Below, piece after piece: positions 23,652 to 37,117 of a DNA stretch of 64,000 nucleotides. The notes below the pieces were generated by a model, which searched no databases, was not told the origin of the DNA, and saw only the letters and a list, made by a program, of their open reading frames with translations. This stretch comes from Buxus sempervirens (taxonomy: Eukaryota > Streptophyta > Magnoliopsida > Buxales > Buxaceae): contig OX387190.1 in the NCBI GenBank assembly GCA_947561395.2, positions 27,460,858-27,524,857 on the forward strand. The letters are read 5' to 3'. Position numbers and translations under genes: made by a program. The first letter of the stretch is position 1, and each line of letters starts with the position of its first letter.

Positions 23652-26131
23652 GTTCAGCTTGCTCTTCTCTTAAACTCCTACACGATTTGTTACAGATCTT
23701 TGAATGTAACCACAGTGGTTCAGATGACTTGATCTCGGCTCAAATGACCTCTTCCATGGTGCTTTTTAAAGAGGAAACTTTGATGGTCTCAAACCTCCTT
23801 TGATTGTCAAAGAACAGGGACTTTAGGAGTCCCTGCTTAATGGTGGAAATGATTCCACCCTCTATCCCACGGAGGAAGAAGATGAAGGCCCGCAAGGCCT
23901 TAACTCAATCGATCAACCCATTCAAATGATCTTAGTAACTCAATGCATCCATGTACTGAGCTTATGAGATTAACAAGACAAATGAATGATATGCATGCTG
24001 GTGGTGGGAATTGTAAGTGTGTGTAAAAATCATAATGATGAGAAAAATAAGCAATCATGCTAACAAGAAAAGCTAAAAATACATAGCATGTCTTAGATAT
24101 GCGAAGAGAAAAAGTGCTGGTGTATGTATGCATATAAGCATATGAGTGTGATGTTCCTTTTTTTTTTAAATGAAATGCATAAAACAGCGGGTAATGGTGA
24201 TCATATACGCAAATCACGTGTGGAAATATGCCAAATGAAATGATACTAACCAGTGTTCTTATAAGATGAAAGGAAAGTGATGAGAAGAAAACCCACTTTT
24301 ACTTTAAAATATTATCTACGTGTGTGTGGTGCCCATCTTAAATTCATAAAACAGAGACATGCCGAATAACACATGAAGAGGCATATCTATATGAGTAAAT
24401 GATGTACAAAATAAATAAGAACCTGAATAATAAACCATTTTCTTAATTGAAAGGAGAGAGGGAGAGGTAATTAAGGGTATAATATGATCACAATAAGAGG
24501 ACAAAACCCCTCTTGGAATATAAAATGGATCGATATAAAAGATAAAATCCCTTTTTTAGCACTTTTGTATCCACTCGTTCCTCCTATCTTTACATATTAG
24601 AGAGTTCCCTTACCATAGGAACTCCAAGACATGCAAAAGGAAAAAGATTAGTGAGAATATCTAATAAGTGAGCATTCAAACAAGAATAAAAGATATAAAA
24701 AGAAATCTGATTTTAATATATATGAATTACAAAGTTGAAAGTAAACTCACCGTTCTATTACCTTTCTTTTTCAAGATGTTGTTGTCTCCAAGAATCGATG
24801 GACAGCAAGCTGAGGATCTCCAAAATTCTGGTTGCTTCCCAAGAAAATGAAGGAGTCAAGAGGATTAAGATGGGTGCTTGAGGGATGAGATGGGAACAAA
24901 GAAAAAGCTTTAGAAAGTTGAAGAGAAATTTGACTGATCGTGGTAGGGGGATGAAAGAGACATTCAAGAGAAAAAAATGGACGAAAGCGACGGTCAAGAG
25001 AGGTGTCCAATATGCTGGTCCCCCCTTGTCTATTTATACTAAAAAAAATGAACTAAATAGTAAATATTTTCTAACTCATAACCGAAAATAAAACATGCAA
25101 AATGAGACATCTGGTGACTTTATATTTTTTTAATTTTTATTTAATTCAATTGCTTGATTTTTTTATTTTTACATTATTTTACTCTTTTGATTTTTTTGTT
25201 GAAGGCACACGTGTATCTTCAAAAATTTTTATTTAATTTAATGAATAAATATTTATCATATAATGTTATTTTATTATTAGATTTTTATTTGATGTCCTTT
25301 TTGCCACGTGTGCAGATTTTCTGAGATTTTGACTGCTCACAACTCACTCGTCTGATATCTGATTTTAGCAAACTTAGTGGCATTGGAATCAGCTCGAGAT
25401 GCTCTATCCATTGAGCTAGAATTTAGCAGCAAACTTGGGTTTTTTAGCAGAAGTGCAAAATCGCGTCCCGGAGCCAATTTTGCTCATATCTCTCTATCCG
25501 GGACTCTGATTCCAGCAAACTCAATTGCGTTGGAATCGTGTTGATGTGCTCTTTCTGGTGGTATGAAATTGAGTAGCTAATTAGAAGTTTAGCAGAAAGC
25601 CAACTTCTGCTATTTCCAAGTTTGACCGGCCCATAACTTACTTATCCGGACTCCGATTCTAGCAAATTCAGTTGCGTTAGGATCGTGTCGGAAATCTCTA
25701 TCCGCCGGTATAAAATTGAACTGTTGATTCAGCTTTTAGCTAAAAGTCAAAACTGCCCTCCGGGAACCGATTTTGCTCATAATTTCTTATCCGAGACCCC
25801 GATTCCAGCAAACTTGGTTGCGATGGAATCGTGTCGAAGTGCTCTCTTTGTTGGGGCCAGATTAGACAACTGATCTGGGTTTTAGCAGAAACTTGATTTT
25901 TGCTATTCTCAGTTTTGACTAGCTCATAACTTCTTCATTTGGACTCCGATTTGGACAATCTTGGTGCCGTTGGAACCGTATCAAAATCCTCTATCCAATG
26001 GTATGAAGTTTGGTGGTCAATTCATGCCAGATCAAAAAGTCAACTTTTTGACCCTTCTGGGTTTGACATTTTCAATTAGGGTTCTCATTTTCGGCATTTT
26101 CAGTGCGTAAAAATGAGGTGCTGACAAAAAG

Positions 26132-29100
26132 AATGCACATTTCCTGAGGATCATAAGAAGCCTTGTCCTTAGAAAGCGATTTCAATAAAGGCTCTTTAAA
26201 ACTCAAAAAAAGATTTTCCCTTTAACATTTTTCTAGAAAAAAAGGGCTTTTAGCAAGGACCTTTTACTTATGAATCATATCCCCTATTGAATTTCTTGAG
26301 TTGAATATAACTTCGACTTTGAGCTCAATTTTGAGACCAAAATCGAAGAAGAAGACGTTTTAAATGAAAATTCAAAATTTTTTTAATTGTCATGAAAAGA
26401 ATATTCTGAAAATTTCTGAAATGACCAATTTTATAGCCTTTGGAACCGAAGATGACCCACAATCTTCACTCAGCAACATGAGATTTATTGAATTTTTTTC
26501 ATAAGAATGCAGAGAGGATTGCATCACTTGTTTGTCAAGGAGAAGTCAATGGAGAAGAAATTTTTGCATTTTGAATCTGAAGATGAATCCTAGTTTGCAC
26601 TCAGCATTGGAAAATATGGAAATATTTGGTTTCTTTGTCGAGATATGAATTGCGAATCAACTACAAAGTCTAATGAAAAGGAAGCTTGATTTAAGAGGCT
26701 GATCCAATGAGAAGGATGTTTTGTGGTTGAAATTTTATATGAATAAGTTTTCATCTTGATAGGTGGCAGTGATTTAAAAAAAATAAAAGAAAAAAGGAAA
26801 AAAGAGAGAAGAAGAAAAGAAAGAAGATAAGAAAAGCAGAAAAAAGAAAAAAAAATCCTGAGCCAGTCATGTAGTACAACTCTACCAAGTTTGAAAATTC
26901 AAATTTTGCTTAAAATGATAAGAAGCCTTTCTTTCTTATATCCCCAAAATTTTTGAAATCCCTGGTTACACCCTTTGAGCTTGATAAATTTTCCTAAATA
27001 ACCTAAATTGGGAATTGTAACCCCACACTAGGGCAAATTTATTATAGCATAAAAGAAGAAGAATGAAGGGACATTTTGGAAAAATAAGAAGAAGGGGGTA
27101 CTATTGAATTTCAAAAGGGATTTTGAAGATGTTTTTAGAAAAAGGGGCAAAGAAATGAAAAAAGGAAGAAAAAAAGAAGAAGAAAAAGATATCATCAAAT
27201 GCTATGGGATATTTGGAGAATGTCTTCAAAAAGGGGCAATAGAAAATTGTAAAGAGAAGAATGAGAAAAAAAAGTTCAATATTGGGGTGAAAGTTCTAAA
27301 GGAAGAACTTTAAAAATACAAAGTAGAAGAAGAACTTCAACACAGGGGGCAATTTTATATTCATGAGAAAAGATGCCTTAAGAATTGCAATCCTAGTTGA
27401 CCTATTTGAATGCATGTTGTTTGAGCATTTTATCCTTTCTTTCTTGAACTAAGCCTAGGCCTACATTTCGTCCCATTCATAAGTCCTCTTTGATTAAGAA
27501 ATTTTGATTTAAGGCAAGCATGACTACATTCGTTGCTGATAATGAAGGATGAAAAAAAAAATAAGAGGAAGGAAAAAACGGAGAAAATGTAATGAAAACC
27601 CGGAAAGGCACTACATGGCAAATAATCAACCATCTACAAGAAGGAAATCGTCAAAGAGGAAAGTCCAGAATTGGTATAGATCCAGATGAAGTCCTCATGT
27701 TAGTAGTTCTTTTGAGATACAATCACTCTTCAAGTAATTGAGGAAAGTCTTCTTTTCCAAACTGAAGCAACATAATCAGAACTATGGTACAGTTGTTTCT
27801 GAAGCATCTGTGAACAAGTCGATGGCCATCAAAATTGCCATTAGGAAATTGTTGCTAAAGTTGAAGTCATATAAAAAGAAATGTCCAAAATTAGTGTGAT
27901 CGAAATATGAGGAAGTTATCATACCATGGATACAATGGAGAACAATTGTTCCTCAATTAGATGAAGAAAGATGTCTTTCCAGACTGGGGAAAAATAATCA
28001 GATGGAAAGAGCCATCATATCTAGAGCATCAATTGACAAGCTGATGGTCATGGGAAGATGGAAAGAGCTGTCATATCTGGAGCATCAATTGATAAGCTGA
28101 TGGTCATGGGAATGATTCTAAAGGTTCCAAAGGCTTATTTTGGTCCTTCTTCATTTTCTGAAATAATCCTCTCATTATTCAACTTGGTTTTAATTCTTTT
28201 GGACTATATGCTAATAAGTGATTGGGCCATCTTTTCAAAAAAATATAAAAACACAAAGGCAAAAAATATATTTTTGGCCTATGATAATCATCTGTCTTTT
28301 TATGAAACATTGGTTTTGCAAGCATTAGAGAATTCTAAGGCCACTAGTATAAAAACCTATTTTTTTACATTTACATTTGCATTCTTTTATTAGGATTTCT
28401 TTTCACAAAGGTAAAAATAAAATAAAAGAAGGAAAAAAAATTTTTCATCTCTGCTGGTTGGCAAGTCGGGGCATGCTCAAAATCCTTTCCCTTTGGGTTT
28501 TCAAAGAAGTTATCACATCATCCAGGAGAGCAAACATGGCCTTAAATCTTTAAAGTTTCAAAGTAGCAACTTATCTTTTCTTTCATACATGAGTCTCAAT
28601 CTTTCAATCATGAAGAAGGCATTCAGTTTGGTAGTAAGAAGACATGAAGGAGAGATCATGGATAGTAAGGGCATGAGGTTAGATCAGCACATCATGGTTC
28701 TCAAATCCATTAATCAAGAAGAGGGCATTCAATTGGGCAGTTAAAAAGCATGAAAAGTAGGTTATTGGCAGTAAGAGCACATACATAGTTGCATCAAATC
28801 ATTATTGAGAGAGCAAGAAGATAAAGAAGCAAAAGAAAGTTGTAGAATATTCAAACATGGGTTTGGGCATCACATGGCACCCAGGTAAGCAAATAAAGAA
28901 AACCAATCAAGAAAAATTCAATAAAATATTTCCTTCCATAGGGTGAAAAGCATAAAAAAGTAATTGAGTTTGCAGAGGTCAATTTTAAATCCATTTTTTT
29001 TTCAAAATTTGCTTCTCTTAGATTTCTTTTCATAGCCACGAGAGCTCCAAGAAATCTGAGATAAGGAAGAGACGTCACCCCATCAGACTTCAAGTAGGGG

Positions 29101-29252
29101 TTTTATTAGCTGTCTTCAAATCAATGTTTTAATATCATTCCTTTGTTTAACCAAAGCAAGTTCAATTAATGAGATGTCTTTTAAACGTGCATTTTGAGTT
29201 GTGTCTGTTCTTTACTATTCATTATGTTACAACTCCAGCAAGGAAGGGCAGT
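26132..29252 (+). mobile_element. Relic of Tat-lineage element, internal region (right piece)
   Basis: Continuation of the relic that stops at 1978. Recognisable only in scraps: a FGTEDDP-like block near 26445, Lys/Glu-rich tracts (26780-26860, 27100-27280), and at the right end AAGGAAGGGCAG just before TGTAGACACC, which looks like a polypurine tract. Heavily decayed with many breaks. It includes one 56-bp tandem duplication (28000-28111). Confidence 0.6.
28000..28111. repeat. 56-bp direct tandem duplication
   Basis: 28000-28055 and 28056-28111 are two adjacent copies starting AGATGGAAAGAGC and ending TGGTCATGGGA, with only a few differences. Confidence 0.95.
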
Positions 29253-31312
29253 TGTAGACACCCCAAAATTGCATGATTTTTTATAAATCTTGAAAGAGAG
29301 AAATATCTTATTGAAATTTTCAATTCTTAGCATTGGGTTTGAGATCCTTAATCCATTTGGATCCAAAACCACAAAGGAAAAGACCCGAATTCAATATTTT
29401 ACGCGAAGTCAAGCTTTTCCTGTCGAATTTTGTTGATTTTTGACCCAAAAAATGAAATATTTTTTAAGACAAGATTTCAAGATAATTTTTCCCGATAATC
29501 AAGTTTTTAGCAATGTTATTGCATAAATGAAATGGGTTAAGGATTTCCATAGATAATATTTTTTAAGACAAGATCTCCATAGATATTGTTAACTTCATCT
29601 AGGTTTAATATTTTGAGTTCATTTATTACTGTCAAAATAGTGCTGTAGAGGAGAAAAGAAGAGAGAAAATTCATACATAGGGCTGGAGAAAAATAGAAAG
29701 AGAGATAGAGAGAAGAAAAATGTGTTTTATGAAGAAGGAGTGTTGCAGAATTCCGACTTGGATTGGTCCCAAATTTAGAGGTTATGTTCCTGGCTCATAG
29801 GGCTTCAATCTGGACGGTGGTAATTTGATTTGGAGAAGCCTAGAGTGGTGTGAAAAATCTCAGAAATTCGGTGGACATTCGGGTTTCTTGGAAGAATGAT
29901 TTCACATGTTAAGGCAAGTAGCAAACACTTTGAAAACTGGAGAAATTGCTTGATTTCCATATGGTTTAGATGTTTTATCATGGTTTGTTTTGATTCAGAT
30001 CTTAGTTTGAAAAGTTGAGAGTTTTATAAGATGGATTTGCTTTCATACACTTTTAAAGAAATCAAGAAAAGTGATGATCATATGAGAATTAATTAAGTAG
30101 GAAACTTTAGATCAACTTATAATTACTGATAATAGGTTAGGGTTATCTTAGAAGTAATTCAAAATGAAGATATGAAGATTAGAAACAATTAAAACTATAA
30201 AAAATATTTTATATTTCAGAAATCAGAAAACCCAAAAAATATAATGAAATTTGGCCAAGTGCCCAACAGGCCGTTCGAGCGCAATCGCAGGTGCCTCGCC
30301 TGTGCATTTTAAAAATAGAATAACAGAACCTCAAAAATCAACGCCCGGGAGGACGCTCGAGTGCGATCTCGATCGTCTAAGTAAAATTTCACCCAGAAAA
30401 GGGCGCTTGACAAGCCGCTCGAGCGTGATGTCGAGCGACCTTTGTTAGATTTTTCAGATTTTGGAATTTTGTGCCCAAATCTATTTTAATGATTTTTCTT
30501 GGAATTCTAAAGTTGTAGCACCTGTAATTAGGTTAATTTGAAATGTAGAAAATGACGGAATTAAATTTGGATAAAAGAATATTAATTTGGAACGATGAAT
30601 GTAAAGATGGATTTTATAGAGATGTTTTGAGGAATATGTAGACTTAACCTATTTAGATCTGGTTTTGGGTAACTTTACCTATTCCTAAACTTCACCACAA
30701 ACCTAAAATACCCCTGGAAGGGTTAAATATTAATTTTAATAAGTTCTGACACCTTAGGTTCTTAAAAGAAAAAATTTGGACATTGTTAAGTAAATTATTG
30801 AGAATAACAACCAACTAGGAGATAAATCTAAGTAAGACTTAATATATTGATTTAGTAAGTTATCTAAAACTTAAATATAAATAATTTAAGGGTGTTCACA
30901 TTAACAAATTACTGTTTAGGCAATTAATCAATAAATTGAGCATAAATTGGTAAAGATGACATCGTTTTTAAGTTTGGATGTGTTTTCTATTTATTTTTAG
31001 ATTTGAGCAATTTCTTACTTTCAATATCATATTTCTGAATATTTGCATATGGTTTCATCGGTAAGAAGGCAGAATCATTGTTTTCCTTTGTATATCTCGG
31101 AGTAGTTAAATTCCTCTCTCATGTATCTTGGGAAGAGATGTTTGTGGTTTTCCTCTCTCATGTATCTTGGGATGAGATGTTTATGGTTGATTGAGAACTT
31201 ATATCATTTTTGAGCATATTCTATTTTGAGACAAGTTATTATTAAATATTTTGGTTGTGAGTTGTGTCTAGCGGGCAGTGCTTAGTGTGGATCCATAGCT
31301 TAAGCTAGGAAG

Positions 31313-34300
31313 TAAAGCTGGAAACGGGTCAGGTTCGGGTCGGGTCATAATAGGATTGGGGGGTGGTCGGGTCGGGTTGGGTTGAACCCAATTAATGGTG
31401 GGTTGGAAAAACCCCAAACTGAACCCAACCCAATTAATATACGGGTCAACCCGATTTTTTTCTTTTGCAAAAAATATGATTAGAAAAATTACATGATAAT
31501 CATGTTTCATTTTGGATTTGGAATCTGGATTCTACTAAAAATTTCATGTATTAGGAACCATCTTTAAACATTAAAGACTTAAAGTTCTAATGTTCTATCA
31601 TTAGTAAAAAATATAGGATATTCACTGGTTGGAAATCTAGGTTCAGTTTAAGCATGCTAGCGTTACTAACCCAAACCCATGCTGATTGCTAACCAAACCA
31701 ATCGTCAGTTATACTTTCGTGGGCGTGGACATTGATGTATCAATATTCAAGGATAATAAACCCACATTAATCGGGTAACCCATTGGGTTATAATCGGGTT
31801 GACTCGATTATGGGCGGGTTGGGAAAACCCCAACCCGCACCCAACCCAATTAATATACGGGTCAACCCAAACTCGTTTAAATCCAGTCGAGTTGGCCCAC
31901 CGGGTCTGTGAGACATGGAAAATCACCTAGATGACTTCTTCATCACCACACGGGGTTTAAAAAGGTTCGGAGTCGCCACCATTCAAGTTAAGGTGTGAAT
32001 GGACACCAAAGGGATCATAAAAAGATAAAATAGAGTTTAAAGCAACTCTAATACATGGTCAAATCCAGAGATTGGGTAAGGGGATTAGGTTATGAGCAGG
32101 GGAAGGTGTTAGGCACCCCAACTCATCCGTACAAGATGGTTGCCATATGCTGTTTATGCTCAAAAAGGTTCTTGCTAATCAAAACAATAAAAAAGACTCG
32201 AAGAAAGACAAACACATATGTGATTCCTCCATATGAGTAGTCCAATAAAACCTGGACTCTCTCTATGGATCTATCACCTCTAGGACTTCATGCTTAAGTA
32301 AAAATCAAGGTAAAGATTGATGAAAATCTATTTAAAACAAATCTGGAAAAATCTAAAAGCAATGAGGCTGTAATAGCCTGAAAACTTTGATCAACCATAA
32401 GTCATTCAATTTAAATTCAAATCAAACGAAACCAAAGCCAATAGAAAGCTGGTATGAATTAGAATACTCAGTATAAAATTCAAATCAATCCGATTAGAAA
32501 CGAGGGAGAAACATTCAATCAAATCTACTATTGTAAACCTGCAAAAGTGGCGAGTAACCAACTTTGAAACTCTATTCGTGAAGATTGGCTCCATATAAAT
32601 CCCTAAAAACTTACATGAATGAAGTATGTGGTGCCATCTTTCAAACGAAATAGGCCTCAGATGAAACTTCATCCATTTGTGACTTGTATGACCTCTCAAA
32701 TCTGCCTAGAGGCTCACAGATTAACTCAGGATTTTGATATAGAGCAGCTTTGAGTCAATTAAACACACAAGACACAAATCAAAGTGAAAACTCTTGAAAC
32801 CAGTTGGGTTAAAAATAGATTCACAGAGGAAAACATAGAGATTGAAATCACTTGAATCAGAATTAAAATGAGTAAATGGTGCTCGATCAAATCAGCAAGT
32901 TCAGTAATCTACTCTGAATTGACCTGCCGACTTGGATCAGATGGTGTCAAAAAATGGCATCATAGAAATTGCTGAAAATTTACAGACAATAACTAGATAC
33001 TTCCACCTGTCACATGCCTTTAAAATCACTCAAAAATTCATCCGGATGATGAAGTTATGAGTGTTCTAAGACAGGCCACAGGAGCTATCCAGGTTTTGAA
33101 AATTTGAGTGAAATTAAGCAAAATCAGTGCATGTGTGCAATGGATTCGACTAAAATGACTTGAAATCACTGGAAAACTCTCATGAAGTCCTAATAATTCA
33201 TTCTAAGGCCATGGATCTCAGATTTACCATATTGAACATGGAGAATCCAAGATCTAGCCTATTCTTAACAAAAACAAGTGAGATGTGTGTGTTCATGGTG
33301 GAAATCAAACTTATAGGAGAAGATTGGGATCCACTGCTATAGAGAGCATGGATCCTTGCATTTTCTCCAAATTTAGATCCAAATCACACCAAAGCATTCA
33401 TGAACATAAGATCAACAGGCATATCATTCAAGCGAGGTTCTAAGCCTAAAGGATCCATTCCAACATCTGTTTCCCCAAGCTCACTTTTCACGTTTTACAG
33501 CTAGAGAAGATTCTTAGGTACTTTAGAAGTGGTTTGGGTTTGCACATACACTCCAGGGCCTTATACTACAGAAAGGTAGAAGATGAGAGTGCTAGAATGT
33601 AAAAAAAATGAAGAAGAGAGAGGTGAAGTCCTTACCTTAGTAACTTGGATGACTTGAGCAAACAATCCAGCAGAGCTTCACTTCTTCTTGCAGGGCTTCC
33701 AAGCTTCAAAATAGCAGCCATTTGCAAGAGGAGGACCCCTCTATTTATAGGCACAACCAAGGGTATAAAAGACCCAAGGGTAGGCTAATAAATGCTTCTA
33801 GATTATTCTAATCCAAACCAAAGGCATGAATTGGAGTAATTCCACAAGTTTCGGAGAGTTAGATGGGGAGATCAAGTCTCCACGAGAGAGGTAAGATGCG
33901 TAAATAAGGCTCAGATTTTGAGCCTTTGCGCAAATGAACAAATTGACAGAAACCACATACACAGTGCGGTTTGGACAAACCGCACACTGTTTGCCGTTGC
34001 AGCACAAATCTCAACAAACCGCACATACAGGGCAGTCAACATTCACTTATACACTAATGATTGCTGCCGATGTGGCCTAACGACCTGGCTGCCACGTGGC
34101 AGCCCACTTGCATGCATGTGTGAAGCATGGACAAAAACCGCATTTTGTGTGCGGTCGCAACCGCATATACAGTGCGGTCGAAACCAAATGGCTAAAAACC
34201 ACATGAAATGTACGGTCAGCACCTTTTTTTGAGTATTTTTGAGTTTTTGACACTTGTCAAAGCTCAAACAAATCATTTAAAAATTTATTTTATTGTTCTC

Positions 34301-34358
34301 TCCTATTATAGTGCAATTTGGGGTGTCTACAGGGTCGGGTCACTTTTTGTCAGCTCTA
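31313..34358. mobile_element. hAT-type non-autonomous element, split by a solo LTR
   Basis: Ends TAAAGCTGGAAACGGGTC and, inverted, TAGAGCTGACAAAAAGTG. The 8-bp target duplication is CTAGGAAG (31305-31312) and CTAGGAAA (34359-34366). Sub-terminal GGGTTGGG/CCCAACCC arrays face each other. Net length is about 620 bp, with no coding capacity. Confidence 0.75.
31907..34331 (-). mobile_element. Solo LTR, family 3 (TGTAGACACCCC...CATGTCTCACA)
   Basis: A 2425-bp LTR with perfect target duplication GGGTC (31902-31906 and 34332-34336). On - it runs TGTAGACACC, a U3 with repeated CCGCATATACAGTGCGG palindromes (33940-34215), TATA near 33755, the GGTGTTAGGCACCCC block near 32105, and CATGTCTCACA. It sits inside the hAT-type element, so it is younger than that element. 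Confidence 0.9.
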
Positions 34359-35343
34359 CTAGGAAATGAAAGGGAATTATCTTTGTAAGTTAAACCTGTC
34401 TCCTACTTATGCTCTCATCGTGTATCTCGACGAGGCCTTCCTATATCTGGTCGTGCTACAGCAATCCCGACCCATTGTGCATCTTGACCTGGTCTTTAGT
34501 CGTGTATCTCGGCATTGGTTTTATTTGGGTTACCATCGTGAGCGGACATTGGCTTACATGAGCTTTTTATTGGTCATGCTTATAGTTTACTTGTGACTTA
34601 CACCTAAGAGCTATATTTTGGTTGTGCTTGTAGTTCACTCGTGGCTTACATATGTACTGGTATTAGCCGTGTATTGTTGAGGATCCATGTATATATGATT
34701 GGATCGGTATTCCCCTGATTGGATAGTTGCCGTTGATTGGATTGTACACGCCAGCCCACCGTGTATCTCAGCGGTGATCCACATTGATTGTAGGTGGAGG
34801 AATGGATGACCGTCTATTTCGGCTCCATATCATGTAAGCTCGTGAGGTGGCAAACTTGGGCACAGGAATAGCTTATCAAGTGGTTTCAGTTCATGAGTCC
34901 TATCATGTCACATATGCGTAATTTGGTTTGATGAATGTTTTGAATATTATTATCGTGATTTGGTTTTATCGTTATACCTCATGACTTTATTTTTGTAAAG
35001 AAATTAGACTGTTTTAATTCATGCATCTTGCTACTTATTGAGATTTATCTCACTCCGGTTTCCACTATTTTTAAGTATTCTTGGTGAGATCGACAAGCAT
35101 TGGGATAGTATGTAAAAGGGGTAGCTAATTAGTTGTGAACCAGTTATAAGTTTAAAAAACGCAAATTATAAATGTTAAGATTAATTGTAAATAAATTTTA
35201 TTTTATATTCCGCATAATAACTCTGATAAAGACATGAATAAAAGTTTTAAATTATTCTGGATTTTAGTTGCTTTGGCCCACATACACTAACACTTCGGGG
35301 TTGGACAATTGATCCAGAATCGGGGCGTTACAAGTGTTATGAG

Positions 35344-37117
35344 TAGAGCTGGCAGTTTCGACCCGTGACCTGCCAACCCGCCCGAACCTGCCTGCTCTAA
35401 TGCGGGTTAGGGTTAGATATCTGAACCCGTGGGTTGGGTTCGGGCTTACCCTTTCAACTAGACGGGTCATAACTATAAGCAAATGCAATGTTCAAAAAAT
35501 GAAAACCCTAAGTTTGTTTGTCACTTTCTCACTTTCTCTGGTCTTTACTCTCTGCAATGGCTGCCGCTCAAGCCTCAAGGGTCAAGGTCTCAACCTGAAC
35601 CTGCAACCAGGTACTCCTTCTCTCTATCTCTCTCTCTCTCCCTTCCGCTCCCTATTCTTCTTCTTCCTGCTCCCTTTCCCTCTACTGCTACCTCTCTCTT
35701 CCTCCGACTCCCCTCTCCTTCTCCCTCCCTCCCTCCCTCCGACCCCATTTCTCTCCCTCTCGCTCCTTTCCTTCTATCCCTCTCCCTCACGCTCCCTCTC
35801 TCCCGATTTATATTCTCATTGTTATTCTTTTGATGGGTCACTATGGGATATGGCAATATGCCATCATAAATAGGGAGCAAATGGATTCGATAAAGATGTA
35901 TTAGCTTTGATTAATTGTGTCCATTCAAGCTTTCATGTTTTTTTGTCTCCATTTGTCTGCACTTGGGTCAGGGCCGTCAGGCAAAAGGGCACTCCTTTGA
36001 GTCTTTTCCTTGCTGTGAGTCTGTGACTCTTATTTTTTTGTACAAGGCGTGTTGACATTTTCTACACTAGGGATGATAAGTTGACGTTTTGGACACCAGG
36101 GTATTACGGTACCCATGAGTAGCTATTTGGTAATGTCGTAATGGGATATAAGAAGTCTTCAAGAATTATTAAAGGAATTTGTTGGGTCGTCCAAAATGTT
36201 TGGCTAAAATTAGAGCTGGCAGTTTCGACTCGTGACCCGCCAACCCGCCCAAACCCGCCTGCTCTAATGCGGGTTAGGGTTAGATATCTGAACCCGTGGG
36301 TTGGGTTCGGGTTTGAAATTCCCAACCCGTAAATAAACGGGTTGGGTTCGGGTTTACCCTTTCAACCCGACGGGTCATAACTATAAGCAAATGCAATGTT
36401 CAAAAAATGAAAACCCTAAGTTTGTTCGTCACTTTCTCTGGTCTCTACTCTCTGCAATGGCTGCCGCTCAAGCCTCAAGGGTTAAGGTCTCAACCTGAAC
36501 CTGCAACTAGGTACTCCTTATCTCTCTATCTCTCTCTCTCTCTCCCTTCCGCTCCCTATTCTTCTTCTTCCTGCTCCCTTTCCCTCTACTACTACCTCTC
36601 TCTTCCTCCAACCCCCCTCTCCCTCTCCCTCCCTCCCTCCCTCCGACCCCATTTCTCTTCCTCTCGCTCCTTTCCTTCTATCCCTCTCCCTCATGCTCCC
36701 TCCCTCCCAATTTATATTCTCATTGTTATTCTTTTGATGGGTCACTGTGGGATATGGCAATATGCCATCATAAACAGGGAGCAAATGGATTCGATAAAGA
36801 CGTATTAGCTTTGATTAATTGTGTCCATTCAAGCTTTCATGTTTTTTTTTTGTCTCCATTTGTCTGCACTTGGGTCAAGGCCGTCAGGCAAAAGGGCATT
36901 CCTTTGAGTCCTTTCCTTGCTGTGAGTCTGTGACTCTTATTTTTTTGTACAAGGTGTGTTGACATTTTCTACACTAGGGATGATAAGTTGACGTTTTGGA
37001 CACCAAGGTAGTACGGTACCCATGAGTAGCTACTTGGTAATGCCGTAATGGGATATAAGAAGTCTTCAAGAATTATTAAAGGAATTTGTTGGGTCATCCA
37101 AAATGTTTGGCTAAAAT
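35344..37117. repeat. Direct tandem duplication (867 and 907 bp) within the hAT-type element
   Basis: Unit 1 is 35344-36210, unit 2 is 36211-37117; both start TAGAGCTGGCAGTTTCGAC and end TTTGGCTAAAAT. The main difference is about 38 extra bases of CCCAACCCG/CGGGTTGGG sequence in unit 2 near 36320-36350, plus scattered substitutions. Confidence 0.95.

Larger units (their letters stand above)
1979..26126 (-). mobile_element. Solo LTR, family 2 (TGTYAGCACC type), split by a nested Tat element
   Basis: On the - strand the ends read TGTCAGCACC at 26126 and a TG...CA-type terminus at 1979. The 5-bp target duplication AAAAG is at 1974-1978 and 26127-26131. The family matches 60323-62732 in the opposite orientation, with shared GGCCCA-rich tracts (2100-2840 against 62000-62580) and shared blocks about a lost-and-regained 'attccagcaaa...gttgcgttggaatcg' pattern (25320-26060 against 60440-60680). 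With the nested element removed it is about 3.3 kb. No internal coding region of its own remains, as expected for a solo LTR made by LTR-LTR recombination. Confidence 0.8.
29253..35332 (+). mobile_element. 3' LTR of the relic, family 4 (TGTA...GGGGCGTTACA), with nested elements
   Basis: Starts TGTAGACACCCC after a polypurine tract and ends CGGGGCGTTACA. Its interior, including GCTCGAGCG palindromes at 30270-30440 and the stretch 34620-35330, parallels the solo LTR at 53292-55750 in order and spacing. It is interrupted by the hAT-type element 31313-34358; net length is about 3.0 kb. Flanking bases give no target duplication, as expected if it is the 3' LTR of the truncated relic. Confidence 0.65.

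Noticed and set aside
29253-35332. Interpretation as an independent solo LTR
   Set aside because: Flanks GCAGT and AGTGT do not match, and a purine tract precedes it, so a 3' LTR of the adjoining relic fits better.
35400-35873. 157-codon frame starting near a signal-peptide-like MKTLSLFVTFSLSLVF
   Set aside because: The hydrophobic stretch comes from the pyrimidine-rich leader and CT-rich microsatellite; the same region of the second duplicated unit gives a different frame, and the Ser/Leu/Pro-rich remainder is low complexity.
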